IMG/VR virus record: IMGVR_UViG_3300017613_002557
Location: 1-64,000 of that record
Strand: one strand, 5' to 3'
DNA from: a virus
Length of the DNA stretch: 64,000 nt
The position numbers and the translations under genes were made by a program. Numbering within the stretch: the first letter of the stretch is position 1; each line of letters begins with the position of its first letter. Under the pieces are notes generated by a model. It was not told the DNA's origin, searched no databases, and saw nothing but the letters and a program-made list of their open reading frames with translations. Shown here one piece after another: positions 18,056 through 25,859 of the stretch.

Positions 18056-18145
18056 ATGAAAACACGAATTGTACGAGCCATGTTTTGGATCGCATCTGTC
18101 ATCACATTAATTGTAATAATGACAGGCTGCACACTGTATTATTAA
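18056..18145 (+). CDS. Tiny lipoprotein, 29 aa
   Basis: Very short gene: basic start MKTRIVRAMFW, hydrophobic stretch IASVITLIVIM, lipobox TGC and only four residues after the cysteine. Such entericidin- or lysis-protein-like lipopeptides are attached to the membrane and often belong to lysis cassettes or bacteriocin release systems. A good AAGAGG precedes the ATG. Immediately downstream is a perfect 14-bp hairpin. The role is inferred from architecture only. Confidence 0.6.
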   Translation: MKTRIVRAMFWIASVITLIVIMTGCTLYY

Positions 18146-18152
18146 TGACTGT

Positions 18153-18188
18153 CTGCCGGTGGTGGGAGGCATACCCCACCACCGGCAG
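18153..18188 (+). terminator. Perfect 14-bp GC-rich hairpin without T-run
   Basis: CTGCCGGTGGTGGG (18153-18166) is fully complementary to CCCACCACCGGCAG (18175-18188), loop 8 nt. It separates the tiny lipoprotein gene from the gene at 18201. No T-tract follows, so it may be a transcript stabiliser, attenuator or processing signal rather than an intrinsic terminator. Confidence 0.6.
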
Positions 18189-18200
18189 TATACCGGCATT

Positions 18201-18665
18201 ATGAAACATTTTATTACATACCCAGGCAAGGTACTTTACGAAAGAAACCAAATAGAACCGGGAATGCTTGTGTACGGACTGGTCAAGAAAGACTGGTTTA
18301 AAATGAAGGTTTTACGCATAAGCACCAACACGGCGCTTTGTAGAGATGTCTGTACAGGACAAGGCAGACGCCCAAACTTAAACTGTCATACTCGCGTTGT
18401 ACGTCGTGATCTTGTGGACACTGACAACGTTAAACTGCTTTGGGTTCTCTGGATGCGGTATGGTAATAATAGCCCAAAACGTAATGACAACGCCCACCAT
18501 TTAATCCAGCATATCCTCGAACAAAAAGAAACTGACTTGCAGCAGGAATACAGAACTTATGCCAAGCAGATGGCAGAAGAAAGCCTTAACCGTCTTGGCG
18601 AGGTGTTAAATGTCGTCTGGATTAGGGGCGTGTTGTTACAATCAACAGATGAGGTATCCATATGA
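18201..18665 (+). CDS. Hypothetical protein, 154 aa
   Basis: Basic protein beginning MKHFITYPGKVLYERN, with a KDWFKMKVLRIST strand region and a helical C-terminus. ATG 18201 follows the hairpin directly; no clear SD is seen, so expression may depend on the hairpin or on upstream translation. Its stop overlaps the exonuclease gene ATG (ATGA). No family recognised. Confidence 0.5.
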   Translation: MKHFITYPGKVLYERNQIEPGMLVYGLVKKDWFKMKVLRISTNTALCRDVCTGQGRRPNLNCHTRVVRRDLVDTDNVKLLWVLWMRYGNNSPKRNDNAHHLIQHILEQKETDLQQEYRTYAKQMAEESLNRLGEVLNVVWIRGVLLQSTDEVSI

Positions 18666-20203
18666 TTATTTTAGATATGCGTTACATAGCTCATAAAAAG
18701 GAATATGAGCGCAACCATCACGGCGACAACAACCCCCTTGGCATATTTTTTGGCATCAACAAAAAACTTAAGAGGGATGAAGAAACAATGGAGCATGGTG
18801 TGTGTGTGTTTTACTCACTCGATGCCATTACAGCACGGTTTCCCGATATAGATATTTCGGCACATGAGTTTGAATTGGACGAAGAATTAGAGACGATGAG
18901 CGCCGATGTTGAAAATGATGTCTATGATAGTGATGGGCTGCTCGATATATTCCATTCAAATGAGTATGTGTTTGGCGATATTGCCGCATCACTTATTGCC
19001 GCACATCCGGAAGAAAACCATGTTCTCGTAACCTCAAAAATAAGGGCGTTGCAACTCCTTTCTGACAAGGTATTCCTGTTTACGAATGGGAAGTTTTACG
19101 GTATAAACGACGCACACAACGAATATGGCATCACTGAGTTTCGTGATTTCCGCGTCATGACTGGGGATCGAAAATTTCTTCCTGGCATCAAAGGAATTGG
19201 GGAGAAAGGAGCCATCACATTGCTCCAACAGTACAAATCTCTTTATGGAATCTGTGCGAACGTTGCAAAACTTCCAGCCCGGTATGCGAAAATATTTGCG
19301 GATTTGATGCCAGCTACTTTTCATCAAATAATCTTTGACGGCAACTACCATATAGATGTGCCACTTGTCGAAGACACCACAACTGAGCTTGAAAAAACTG
19401 CTGAGATATTCAGGAATGCTATTGATCTTGGGGCTGGCGAGTCTGTGCTGTCCTTTGATCTTGAAACCACAGGGGCAGATATTGCGAAAGACAGAATCGT
19501 CCAACTACATGCCGTACTGATCTACCCAGACCGTACCGAGTCAATCGAGTATCTGATCAACCCAGACATTCCAATAGCCGCAAGAGCTACGGATGTACAC
19601 GGCATTACAGATGATATGGTGTCAGATGCTCCGACATTTCCAGATGTTGCACTTGAGGTTTTGGAGTTTTTTGAACGCGGCACCTATTGGATGGGATACA
19701 ATTCTAATTCGTTTGATATTCAGATCCTCATGAGAGAGCTTGATCAGGCAAAAAAATGGGGCGCATTCAACAACACAGAAAAAAACTACCAGGACGTTGT
19801 TGAGCAGGCAAAACTTATCGACGTAATCAGGCTAGAGCGGCATATCAACTCCCATAAACTCGAATGTGTCTACAAACGCTATTATGGTCGCCCGCTTGAT
19901 GATGCTCACGATGCTGGTGCAGACAATCTCGGAACAATCAAGGTGCTTGCGGCACAAGTAAAGTCGTCACAGCTTCTTTCAAGCGCACTCAGCGAGCTTT
20001 CTGAATTATCACGAGGTAATTCTGTGGATGTTGCCGGAAAGCTGGAACTAGATCCGTTTTCAAATGAAATCGTGTTTGCGTTTGGTCCCAAAAGAGGTGA
20101 GCCGGTCAAAGATTATCCAGGACTTGTCAAGTGGATGGAAGAAAAGGGGTTTCCACGTGATACGGTACGCATTGCAAAAGAATGTTGTAAGGGAAGAACG
20201 TAA
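18662..20203 (+). CDS. Fusion of 5'-nuclease (FEN/PIN) domain and DnaQ-type 3'-5' exonuclease, 513 aa
   Basis: Residues 1-230 resemble the 5'-3' exonuclease of PolI/T4 RNase H: an N-terminal MIILDMRY strand and the helix-hairpin-helix region FLPGIKGIGEKGAITLL. Residues ~260-440 are a DEDDh exonuclease: SFDLETTG (ExoI), GYNSNSFDIQIL (ExoII), DDAHDAGADN (ExoIII). This is PolI-like without the polymerase. In the 5'-nuclease part the usual GDxSDN metal motif reads GDRKFL, so at least one metal ligand appears lost and activity there may be reduced. Probable role: nuclease in replication, repair or host DNA degradation. Confidence 0.75.
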   Translation: MIILDMRYIAHKKEYERNHHGDNNPLGIFFGINKKLKRDEETMEHGVCVFYSLDAITARFPDIDISAHEFELDEELETMSADVENDVYDSDGLLDIFHSNEYVFGDIAASLIAAHPEENHVLVTSKIRALQLLSDKVFLFTNGKFYGINDAHNEYGITEFRDFRVMTGDRKFLPGIKGIGEKGAITLLQQYKSLYGICANVAKLPARYAKIFADLMPATFHQIIFDGNYHIDVPLVEDTTTELEKTAEIFRNAIDLGAGESVLSFDLETTGADIAKDRIVQLHAVLIYPDRTESIEYLINPDIPIAARATDVHGITDDMVSDAPTFPDVALEVLEFFERGTYWMGYNSNSFDIQILMRELDQAKKWGAFNNTEKNYQDVVEQAKLIDVIRLERHINSHKLECVYKRYYGRPLDDAHDAGADNLGTIKVLAAQVKSSQLLSSALSELSELSRGNSVDVAGKLELDPFSNEIVFAFGPKRGEPVKDYPGLVKWMEEKGFPRDTVRIAKECCKGRT

Positions 20204-20245
20204 TATTTTATCACAACTCACTTGTGACAATAATATTGTTATGCG
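20199..20245 (+). repeat. 47-nt hairpin element, copy 1 (directly before cassette island 1)
   Basis: Begins at the stop codon of the nuclease gene. Contains TCACAA-ctcac-TTGTGA (20211-20227) followed by the palindrome ACAATAATATTGT and the core GTTATGCG (20238-20245). Copy 2 (31214-31259) is about 81 percent identical and shows a compensatory stem change (CAA/TTG to CGA/TCG). Both copies end exactly where cassette-like DNA starts. Confidence 0.7.
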
Positions 20246-20397
20246 TCTACTCCTAAGCGTGTAAACGGTGACTCAGCCAGAGCATGAGCAGGACGAGTGA
20301 AGGCGATACCCGCAGAGCCACAACGCTGCAAGGAACTGTGCCGAAATCGACACCGTGACAAGCCGGGAGAGACCGGCCTTAGAAGTAGACGCATAAC
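20238..20397 (+). ncRNA. Structured RNA candidate closed by an 18-bp terminal stem
   Basis: GTTATGCGTCTAC (20238-20250) pairs perfectly with GTAGACGCATAAC (20385-20397), extended after a 2x2 internal loop by CTAAG/CTTAG. Inside are GCCGG-gagaga-CCGGC (20362-20377), ACGGTG/CACCGT, and CAGC/GCTG pairings. The segment has no reading frame of note. It could be a functional RNA, or the long terminal inverted repeat of a small mobile element. I could not match it to a known RNA class; some features resemble compact guide-like RNAs of IS605-type elements, but this is not established. Confidence 0.45.
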
Positions 20398-20406
20398 TGA
20401 AGTGAT

Positions 20407-20589
20407 ATGACAGAGAAAGAATATATTTCAGCCGCAAACCGAGTAAAGGTTTCAGCAGCATTAAAAATCTTATGTGATGTTTTGCCAGGTGACGAATACG
20501 GTATTTCTGATATAGAATTATCTGAAATCACAAGCAGGTTGGCGGTAGCGGAAGACAAGCTCTTTCAGTCTTATGAATGCACCGCATAA
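20407..20589 (+). CDS. Cassette-borne small protein, 60 aa
   Basis: Small helical protein (AANRVKVSAALKILCDVLPG). Its TAA stop lies inside the GCATAAC box that begins the attC site at 20584, the normal arrangement of an integron gene cassette. No RBS of note. Function unknown. Confidence 0.55.
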   Translation: MTEKEYISAANRVKVSAALKILCDVLPGDEYGISDIELSEITSRLAVAEDKLFQSYECTA

Positions 20590-20713
20590 CAATCCATTGC
20601 ACAATGAGCGAAACCGCAGTCTGTAGTTTCGACATTGTGCTTTCGCGAACGGCATGGCGGTTCATCCGGGTTCGTTGCCCGTTCTGTTTCGCCATGTGAA
20701 TGGGGCGTTATGA
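20584..20713 (+). other. attC-like recombination site 1
   Basis: Starts GCATAAC (20584-20590) and ends GTTATGA (20707-20713). The two ends pair as CATAACnnnCCATT..CACA with AATGTG..AATGGnnnGTTATG arms, leaving an unpaired G in CATTGCACA, as in the extrahelical bases of attC sites. Internal GCACAATG/CATTGTGC and GGCATGGCG/CGCCATG can also pair. Length 130 bp, within the attC range. No integron integrase gene is in the window. Confidence 0.7.
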
Positions 20714-20740
20714 GGCTTTAGTAAATACAAAGGAGTGGCC

Positions 20741-20890
20741 ATGAAGGAATATATATTTTCAGCAGAAGTTACGGTGTCAGCCATTACACGAGTTATGGCA
20801 AATAGTGAAGAAGAGGGACGTGAAATCGTTGAAGGTCGTAATGTTGAAATCGGCGGTTGGGGTTCTGGTGCTAGTGACAAAGAATCATGA
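20741..20890 (+). CDS. Cassette-borne small protein, 49 aa
   Basis: Follows attC site 1 with AAAGGAG 5-10 bases before the ATG. The sequence begins MKEYIFSAEVTVSAITRVMA and continues with a GREIVEGRNVEIGGWGSG segment, a pattern I associate with small uncharacterised proteins that carry a ferredoxin-like beta-alpha fold. Its position immediately after an attC fits a captured cassette. Function unknown. Confidence 0.55.
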   Translation: MKEYIFSAEVTVSAITRVMANSEEEGREIVEGRNVEIGGWGSGASDKES

Positions 20891-20951
20891 GTTATTAAAG
20901 ACGCTGATGGCGAAGCTCAACACATTCATTGTTGCTGAGAGGAGGAAGAGT

Positions 20952-21971
20952 TTGAGCGAGAATACTACCGAACTTCGTAATGAACACACAACAAGAAAAG
21001 AACTAGCAACTGAACTTATACGCCGATTCGGACCGTCCGGATGCGTCCACATGAACGGCGTACCACACCCAGTCATTTCAACTGGCTCACACGTGCTGGA
21101 TCAGATGACGGGGATTTACGGAATCCCGGGCGGAAGAATCACGGAGATTTCCGGTGATTTTTCAACCGGCAAGTCAACAATGGCACTTCAGATTATCCGA
21201 TCGGCGCAAGCATCCGGAGGTGCAACCGCGCTGATCAATGCTGAGTATTGTTTTAGTGAACGATACGCAGCACAACTAGGCGTCAACACAAAAGATCTGG
21301 TTTTGCTTGAACCGGAGACGTTTGAGCAGGCGTTTGACATGGCTTATAAACTTATCGCATCTGGTGGGCTTAGTGTGCTGGTTGTTGATTCATTTCCTGC
21401 TCTTCTGCCAAAAGAAGAACAGATTGGCGATATGGGAGATACTGTTAGTATTCATGGAACACTGGCGAGACAAGGCATCTGTAAAATTCTGGCAGCCGCA
21501 AGTAAGAACATGTGCGCTGTGGTGATCGTCAATCAACTCCGATATAGAAATATCGCCAGATGGAATGAAGAACCAAACTGGGTAGAAATTACGCCGGGAG
21601 GAAACGTACTCAAGTTCTTTACCTCTCTAAAAATTAGTCTTAAAACAATACACCAGTCAGATGAAAAACAAGTAATTAGAGCGGCTGTGACAAAAAACAA
21701 TCTCGGTCGGCCGACTGGCGTAGTGATGACGCAGCTAAATTACGGGCATGGCTTTACGAACGGCGATATATTTATTTGTGATCTATGCAGGCAGCACTAT
21801 CTGCCAAGAAGAACCAGGTCACTATTTTCAGGATACTGTAAATGTGGATCTTGCGGAGAATGGTCTGGCGGACATTCGTATTCAAAAGATTTTCTTTCAG
21901 AAACCAAATTAATATTGAGGGAACAGCTTGACATCCTCCCAGGGCTAAAGCACCTGGGATTCCCGATTTAA
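20952..21971 (+). CDS. RecA-like recombinase, atypical, 339 aa
   Basis: Strand-exchange ATPase core: STGSHVLDQMTG, Walker A GDFSTGKST, NAEYCF in place of the usual DAEHA, Walker B VLVVDSFPALLP, NQLR and TPGGNVLKFF. After the core comes a cysteine pair set (CDLC, CKCGSCG) not found in standard RecA. TTG 20952 is chosen because GGAGGAAGAG precedes it; upstream in-frame codons lack an SD. The last ~17 residues are encoded by a sequence that looks like the end of an IS200/IS605-type element, so the native C-terminus may have been replaced. Likely role: recombination of element DNA. Confidence 0.8.
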   Translation: MSENTTELRNEHTTRKELATELIRRFGPSGCVHMNGVPHPVISTGSHVLDQMTGIYGIPGGRITEISGDFSTGKSTMALQIIRSAQASGGATALINAEYCFSERYAAQLGVNTKDLVLLEPETFEQAFDMAYKLIASGGLSVLVVDSFPALLPKEEQIGDMGDTVSIHGTLARQGICKILAAASKNMCAVVIVNQLRYRNIARWNEEPNWVEITPGGNVLKFFTSLKISLKTIHQSDEKQVIRAAVTKNNLGRPTGVVMTQLNYGHGFTNGDIFICDLCRQHYLPRRTRSLFSGYCKCGSCGEWSGGHSYSKDFLSETKLILREQLDILPGLKHLGFPI

Positions 21972-22010
21972 CGGGTGGTTACTACGCAAGAGGCTGCTCC
22001 CGCAGAATCG
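21926..22010 (+). mobile_element. IS200/IS605-type end remnant
   Basis: CTTGACATCCTCCCAGGGC...CCTGGGATTCCC (hairpin CCCAGG/CCTGGG) followed by CGGGTGGTTACTACGCAAGAGG resembles, from memory, the subterminal hairpin at the 3' end of IS605-family elements downstream of tnpB. No transposase or TnpB gene is present. It overlaps the 3' end of the RecA-like gene. The remaining bases to 22180 hold no gene I can support. Confidence 0.4.
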
Positions 22011-22180
22011 AAATTCTTTGGAAGTCTGACGCCTTGACCGTAGATTGACGCGGTGTGTCTTCTTCTAATGGCAGGATGCTTTCACTGAGCCATCCAGTGC
22101 TCTGTTAAAATATGGGGCGCTGTGGTGCTGGAGTGGGTAATGTGTGCTTCGATACACACAGACACACAGCCATTGAAACT

Positions 22181-22774
22181 ATGCAAAATTTAATTCCGAT
22201 CACACTGGGCGAAATAATGGAGTTGTGTGATGATGACCCATATCAATTTGACACAACAGAAATGCTTGATGATCGTGGCTATAAGGTCATCACTACATAC
22301 GCAGAGTATATGAGGAATCCAGAGACACTGTGTAACAGCCTCGTCTATGTAACACCTGACACACTTACATGCCTTAGATGTCCAGAGGAACATCAGGCAG
22401 AAACACCTGACACTCACATTGTCCGTATTGAAACGACGTTTCTCGATGAGGATGAGGCTGTCGTCAAAGACAACAAACTTACCATAGCAGCAACAAAATA
22501 TCTTACGCTTGTGCCGATGATACCGTATATGCTTGCAACTGGTGTGTCCATTTCGTATGACGACGACTTGACCGGAATTGCAGTACCAGCAGAAACACTG
22601 GGATTAGAAGATATGGTTATTCTTCGGGCTGATATTCCGAACCATATTGGTCCGATTCGTTTGATCATGATGAATGTGTCAGACAAAACTGTTGTCATTC
22701 CTACAGACACACCGCTTGTGAATATTATTTTTTTGGCTACTTATGAGGTGAAATTTGAACAAGACCATCTTTAG
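22181..22774 (+). CDS. dUTPase/dCTP-deaminase-fold protein candidate, 197 aa
   Basis: The second half follows the trimeric dUTPase/Dcd pattern: GVSISYDDDLTGIAVPAETL, then IPNHIGPIRLIMMNVSD, then IPTDTPLVNIIFL, reminiscent of the family's 'Y-G-I-L-N ... G-D-I-A-Q' order. The strict motifs (PRSS, NSPGTID) are not met, so it may be a divergent or non-catalytic regulator. ATG 22181 is chosen; no strong RBS is seen. dUTPase-fold enzymes control dUTP and are frequent in phage nucleotide operons, which fits the neighbouring nucleases. Confidence 0.4.
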   Translation: MQNLIPITLGEIMELCDDDPYQFDTTEMLDDRGYKVITTYAEYMRNPETLCNSLVYVTPDTLTCLRCPEEHQAETPDTHIVRIETTFLDEDEAVVKDNKLTIAATKYLTLVPMIPYMLATGVSISYDDDLTGIAVPAETLGLEDMVILRADIPNHIGPIRLIMMNVSDKTVVIPTDTPLVNIIFLATYEVKFEQDHL

Positions 22775-23021
22775 TAAACGAAATTTTATATTTGGCGCAG
22801 TTCTCGGAATTGCCGTGATGTTTGGGGTAGACGTTGGGATTACCGGGTTTTTAATCGGGGCTGTTATGGCAGTCCTTTCGTTATTGGTCGTCAACATACT
22901 GGACATCATGAATTCAATGCTTGCCGTGATACGTGAGCATTCGCAACTACTGGAAGATTTTGCGAACATCATAAGGACGGCGTCTTCTGTTGACACCGAG
23001 GAGGAAAAACCTGATGATTAA
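22755..23021 (+). CDS. Small membrane protein, 88 aa
   Basis: TTG start at 22755 with GAGGTG just upstream, overlapping the end of the dUTPase-like gene. Two hydrophobic helices (IFGAVLGIAVMFGVDVGITG and LIGAVMAVLSLLVVNIL) separated by a short turn, then an amphipathic helix and an acidic tail EEEKPDD. Likely an inner-membrane protein; possible roles include holin-like or membrane-anchoring functions, neither proven. Confidence 0.55.
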   Translation: MNKTIFSKRNFIFGAVLGIAVMFGVDVGITGFLIGAVMAVLSLLVVNILDIMNSMLAVIREHSQLLEDFANIIRTASSVDTEEEKPDD

Positions 23022-23166
23022 GCCATTTTTCTCAACAAAGTTTGGACATATTTATCACGGCGATTGTAGGAAAATCGTGTGTGATCTGCTCTTTCCTGAA
23101 TTCGATCAGTACCACATCATCATGTTAGTTGAAAACATCACAGTATCAGGTCTATACGAGGAATAG
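23014..23166 (+). CDS. Short protein resembling a methyltransferase N-terminus, 50 aa
   Basis: GAGGA precedes ATG 23014, which overlaps the preceding stop. The protein begins with FGHIYHGDCRKIVCDL, similar to the opening of many DNA N4/N6-methyltransferases, but lacks the DPPY motif and all later motifs. It is either a tiny protein of its own or the stump of a deleted methyltransferase gene. Confidence 0.4.
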   Translation: MIKPFFSTKFGHIYHGDCRKIVCDLLFPEFDQYHIIMLVENITVSGLYEE

Positions 23167-23167
23167 A

Positions 23168-23701
23168 ATGGAGAATATTAAAGAACGTGTTCGAGAGATG
23201 TTGAAACAACGGATTGCCGTGTTGGATGTTGAAACGACCGGGCTGAATGCTCGTTATCATAAAATTGTGGAGATTTCGATCATTGGGAAAGGGAAAGTCT
23301 CTCTTCTGTCCACACTTGTCAACCCCTGTGTGCATATATCTGATGATGTTTCTAAGATTCATGGTATCCGTGATCATATGGTCAGGGATGCCCCTAAAAT
23401 GCACGATCTTCTTCCCAAAATACACGAAATCTTAAAGGAAATTGATATTGTATTCGCATACAACGTGCATTTTGACAAAGGGTTTATAGCTGCGGCTGGT
23501 GTGGATACTGATCTTTGCAAGTGGCAATGTGCGAAGAAACTGTTTCAAGAATATCGGCGTGTATTTATGTGGAGAAAGGGCAATATTTCTCTAGGTAATG
23601 CCTGTAGAGAAACAGGCATTACCTTAACAGTGGCACATCGCGCAGAGAATGATACGGCTGTAACCCTGGAACTTCTTGAGTACATGGCGCAAGACCATTA
23701 G
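23168..23701 (+). CDS. DnaQ-like 3'-5' exonuclease, 177 aa
   Basis: DEDDh exonuclease: AVLDVETTGLN (Exo I), NPCVHISDDVSKIHGI, FAYNVHFDKGFI (Exo II) and TVAHRAENDTAVTLELL (Exo III with H). Length matches the stand-alone proofreading/epsilon family. ATG 23168 lies two bases after the stop of the preceding small gene. It overlaps the 3' end of the convergent FtsK-like gene by four bases. Together with the fusion at 18662 the element carries two DnaQ-type exonucleases, but no polymerase is visible here. Confidence 0.8.
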   Translation: MENIKERVREMLKQRIAVLDVETTGLNARYHKIVEISIIGKGKVSLLSTLVNPCVHISDDVSKIHGIRDHMVRDAPKMHDLLPKIHEILKEIDIVFAYNVHFDKGFIAAAGVDTDLCKWQCAKKLFQEYRRVFMWRKGNISLGNACRETGITLTVAHRAENDTAVTLELLEYMAQDH

Positions 23702-25473
23702 TTTTTTCTGTGATCAGACAGAACAATCACATCGGCCCCCGTTTCAGGCGGTGCAATAAGGTCCAGCAGAGATTGTTTTGTCTTGTCTGATGCCGCCCCA
23801 CTGTTACGTAAACGGCTTACGGCACTCCTATTAATCTTAGCTCTCCTGGCTAATTCGTTGCCAGTGATACCACCAGTTTGAAGATACTGCTCAACAAGTT
23901 GCTGAAGTTCAGCTTCTTTGCCGAGTGAAACGTCTGGAACGGGCATAATAGCAGGCGTTTCATGTTGCAACGTTTCTTGCAACACTTCTGGAACGGACGT
24001 GCTGTTCCTACTGTCGTTTCGTGGCGTTTCAGTGTTGCATGATGCTGTTTTTGCAACGGCGTTATATGCGGTTTTTAACACTGTGTTGCACGTTAGTGTT
24101 GGTCCGTTTGCCTGTTTCAACGTTTCTGCGGTCGCCAAAATATCATGTTCTGTAATAAGCGGCATCGACACCTTAGACGGATCCATGTCACACGATGTTG
24201 CCAGTAACGCATCTCCAGGGTTTTTAAGTTCCTTAATAAGTTTTCTTTCGGATGCTGACGCATTTTCCATAAGAAAATCTGCCTGTGATGGTTTAGACTT
24301 ATGCACGAGATATGATTGGATGGACTGCCGGAAAGCCGCACTGTTTTTAAAAAATTTTGCCTGCCATTTATGGCATCCGAAAAAGGCAACAACATTGGCT
24401 TTTCGAGTCTCTTCAGTACAGCGTTCCGCGAACGGGACAACGTAGTCTGAAAATGAGGCTGACTTTCCAATCCTGTTCATCTCATCGAACAGAACAAACA
24501 CGAGTGGCTCAGATGGTATGAGCCCAGATAATCGCGCATCTAGAACCGCATTAAGGGCACGCATTAAATGCGGTAAGTCAAACGGATTGATAATCATCAA
24601 ACGCCCCGTTGCTTCCAGGGGTTTCAAGATGTAACCAAGACCTTCATGGTGATTTTTATGTGGATCAACTACGTAGCCAACACTATCAGGATATTGCAGG
24701 AGCAAGGACGATGCAATATACGCGAACGATAATGTTTTGCCACTTCCCTGCCATCCGGCTATAGCCATTGATTTAAGGTCATTAACACTACGATACTGTG
24801 GCTCATTCTTCGAGTATCCAAAACAGAGTGGGTGTCCAGGTGAAATAACTCCAGATTGCACAAGCTCTGAAAACGGTGGTGTGGCGTGTTCGATGTCAAT
24901 AACACCTTCTGTGATGGCCTCAAGATTGTCGTGTCTGATGTGATTCAATTCACGAATGCGCCCAGTGGATAAGGCACGAAGCTGCTGGACACTGTTTTCA
25001 GCTACGAGGCTATAAATTTCCATAGCTTTCTCCGGAGATTTCGCCTCAATCTTTGCGGCAATCGCCATGTCTTTTGCACTTCCTGGCGAGACGTTTTCCA
25101 GATCCTTATAGCGGACGGGAATTTCTGCTTCTGCAAACTTGAAGATGAACACAGAAAGCCGCCGACTGTAGGAAAACCCGATAGATAGGGCAACAATTGA
25201 TCCAGACACAAAAAGAAGGCTGTAGCACGTATATTTGATCGTTCGCCATATCGGAATACTGTGCTCCTTGTCTTCTATGACGGCGATTTCATAGCGGTAC
25301 TTTGCAGCATCGCGTTCTTCACGCAATTGATCGCTGATGGTAAGTTTTCCTGCCGCCCCAAGTGACGGAAAATCAATAGATTTGATTCCAGAAACTATGA
25401 GAACTATGAAGACAGTCAGAAAAAAACCAATAAAAGTGAATGCTCTTTTGTGAGATGTTTTGTCAGGTGTCAT
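23698..25473 (-). CDS. Membrane-anchored FtsK/TraD-like DNA-pumping ATPase with C-terminal helix-turn-helix, 591 aa
   Basis: Two N-terminal membrane helices (AFTFIGFFLTVFIVLIVSGI; SLLFVSGSIVALSIGFSY), then a FtsK/HerA-class ATPase: Walker A GWQGSGKTLSF near residue 240, Walker B VFVLFDEMNR near residue 335. The linker beyond residue 450 is low complexity. The last 70 residues hold a helix-turn-helix, TGNELARRAKINRSAVSRLR. The architecture suits conjugative coupling or segregation of a plasmid-like genome, with the HTH giving sequence-specific DNA recognition instead of an FtsK gamma domain. No relaxase gene is visible in the window. Confidence 0.7.
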   Translation of the reverse strand: MTPDKTSHKRAFTFIGFFLTVFIVLIVSGIKSIDFPSLGAAGKLTISDQLREERDAAKYRYEIAVIEDKEHSIPIWRTIKYTCYSLLFVSGSIVALSIGFSYSRRLSVFIFKFAEAEIPVRYKDLENVSPGSAKDMAIAAKIEAKSPEKAMEIYSLVAENSVQQLRALSTGRIRELNHIRHDNLEAITEGVIDIEHATPPFSELVQSGVISPGHPLCFGYSKNEPQYRSVNDLKSMAIAGWQGSGKTLSFAYIASSLLLQYPDSVGYVVDPHKNHHEGLGYILKPLEATGRLMIINPFDLPHLMRALNAVLDARLSGLIPSEPLVFVLFDEMNRIGKSASFSDYVVPFAERCTEETRKANVVAFFGCHKWQAKFFKNSAAFRQSIQSYLVHKSKPSQADFLMENASASERKLIKELKNPGDALLATSCDMDPSKVSMPLITEHDILATAETLKQANGPTLTCNTVLKTAYNAVAKTASCNTETPRNDSRNSTSVPEVLQETLQHETPAIMPVPDVSLGKEAELQQLVEQYLQTGGITGNELARRAKINRSAVSRLRNSGAASDKTKQSLLDLIAPPETGADVIVLSDHRKN

Positions 25474-25521
25474 AAATATTTTATGCTTTTACATAGTTGT
25501 TATAGGTGAATTATAAAGTTA

Positions 25522-25713
25522 TTATAATTCTGACACGTTTTTTGCTATATCACCTTGAAGATCAGCATACAATTTTATAACTGCTGCGCTGGCGATCTCT
25601 TTAAGCTTTTTCCCTTTAAAGTCTGTTGCAAACTGAAGTGCTTTAAGTTTTTCGTGTGCCTCTTCGGAAATTGAGATTCCTGGGCGTCTTTTTGCATCAT
25701 CATCTGTTGTCAT
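25522..25713 (-). CDS. Small ribbon-helix-helix-like protein, 63 aa
   Basis: Contains GISISEEAHEKLKALQF, typical of CopG/Arc-type proteins (beta strand then helix), followed by a second helix. ATG 25713 is preceded by GGAG. It would be a DNA-binding regulator, possibly of the FtsK-like gene immediately downstream and of its own divergent promoter region. Confidence 0.6.
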   Translation of the reverse strand: MTTDDDAKRRPGISISEEAHEKLKALQFATDFKGKKLKEIASAAVIKLYADLQGDIAKNVSEL

Positions 25714-25771
25714 ATTTTTCTCCATTTTGTAAACTGGTGAATAAAAAGCGAATAATATTTTAATAAAAACC

Positions 25772-25801
25772 ATAATAAACTAAAATTGCAAAGTCTGTCA
25801 A
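25772..25801 (-). promoter_or_regulatory. Promoter for the RHH/FtsK-like operon
   Basis: Minus strand: TTGACA (25796-25801), 18-bp spacer, TATTAT (25772-25777). Divergent from the plus promoter at 25831. Confidence 0.7.
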
Positions 25802-25830
25802 TAAAAAAATGAGTTTTTATAAAAAAACTC

Positions 25831-25859
25831 TTGACATCCTTTTGAAAATATGCAATGAT
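25831..25859 (+). promoter_or_regulatory. Promoter for the ParB/primase operon
   Basis: TTGACATCC (from 25831), then GAAAATATGCAATGAT; with a 17-bp spacer the -10 is AATGAT. It closely resembles the promoter at 1157. Confidence 0.65.

Noticed and set aside
20238-20397. Group II or group I intron, retron or DGR RNA
   Set aside because: No reverse transcriptase or maturase, no domain-V-like hairpin and too short for a self-splicing intron.
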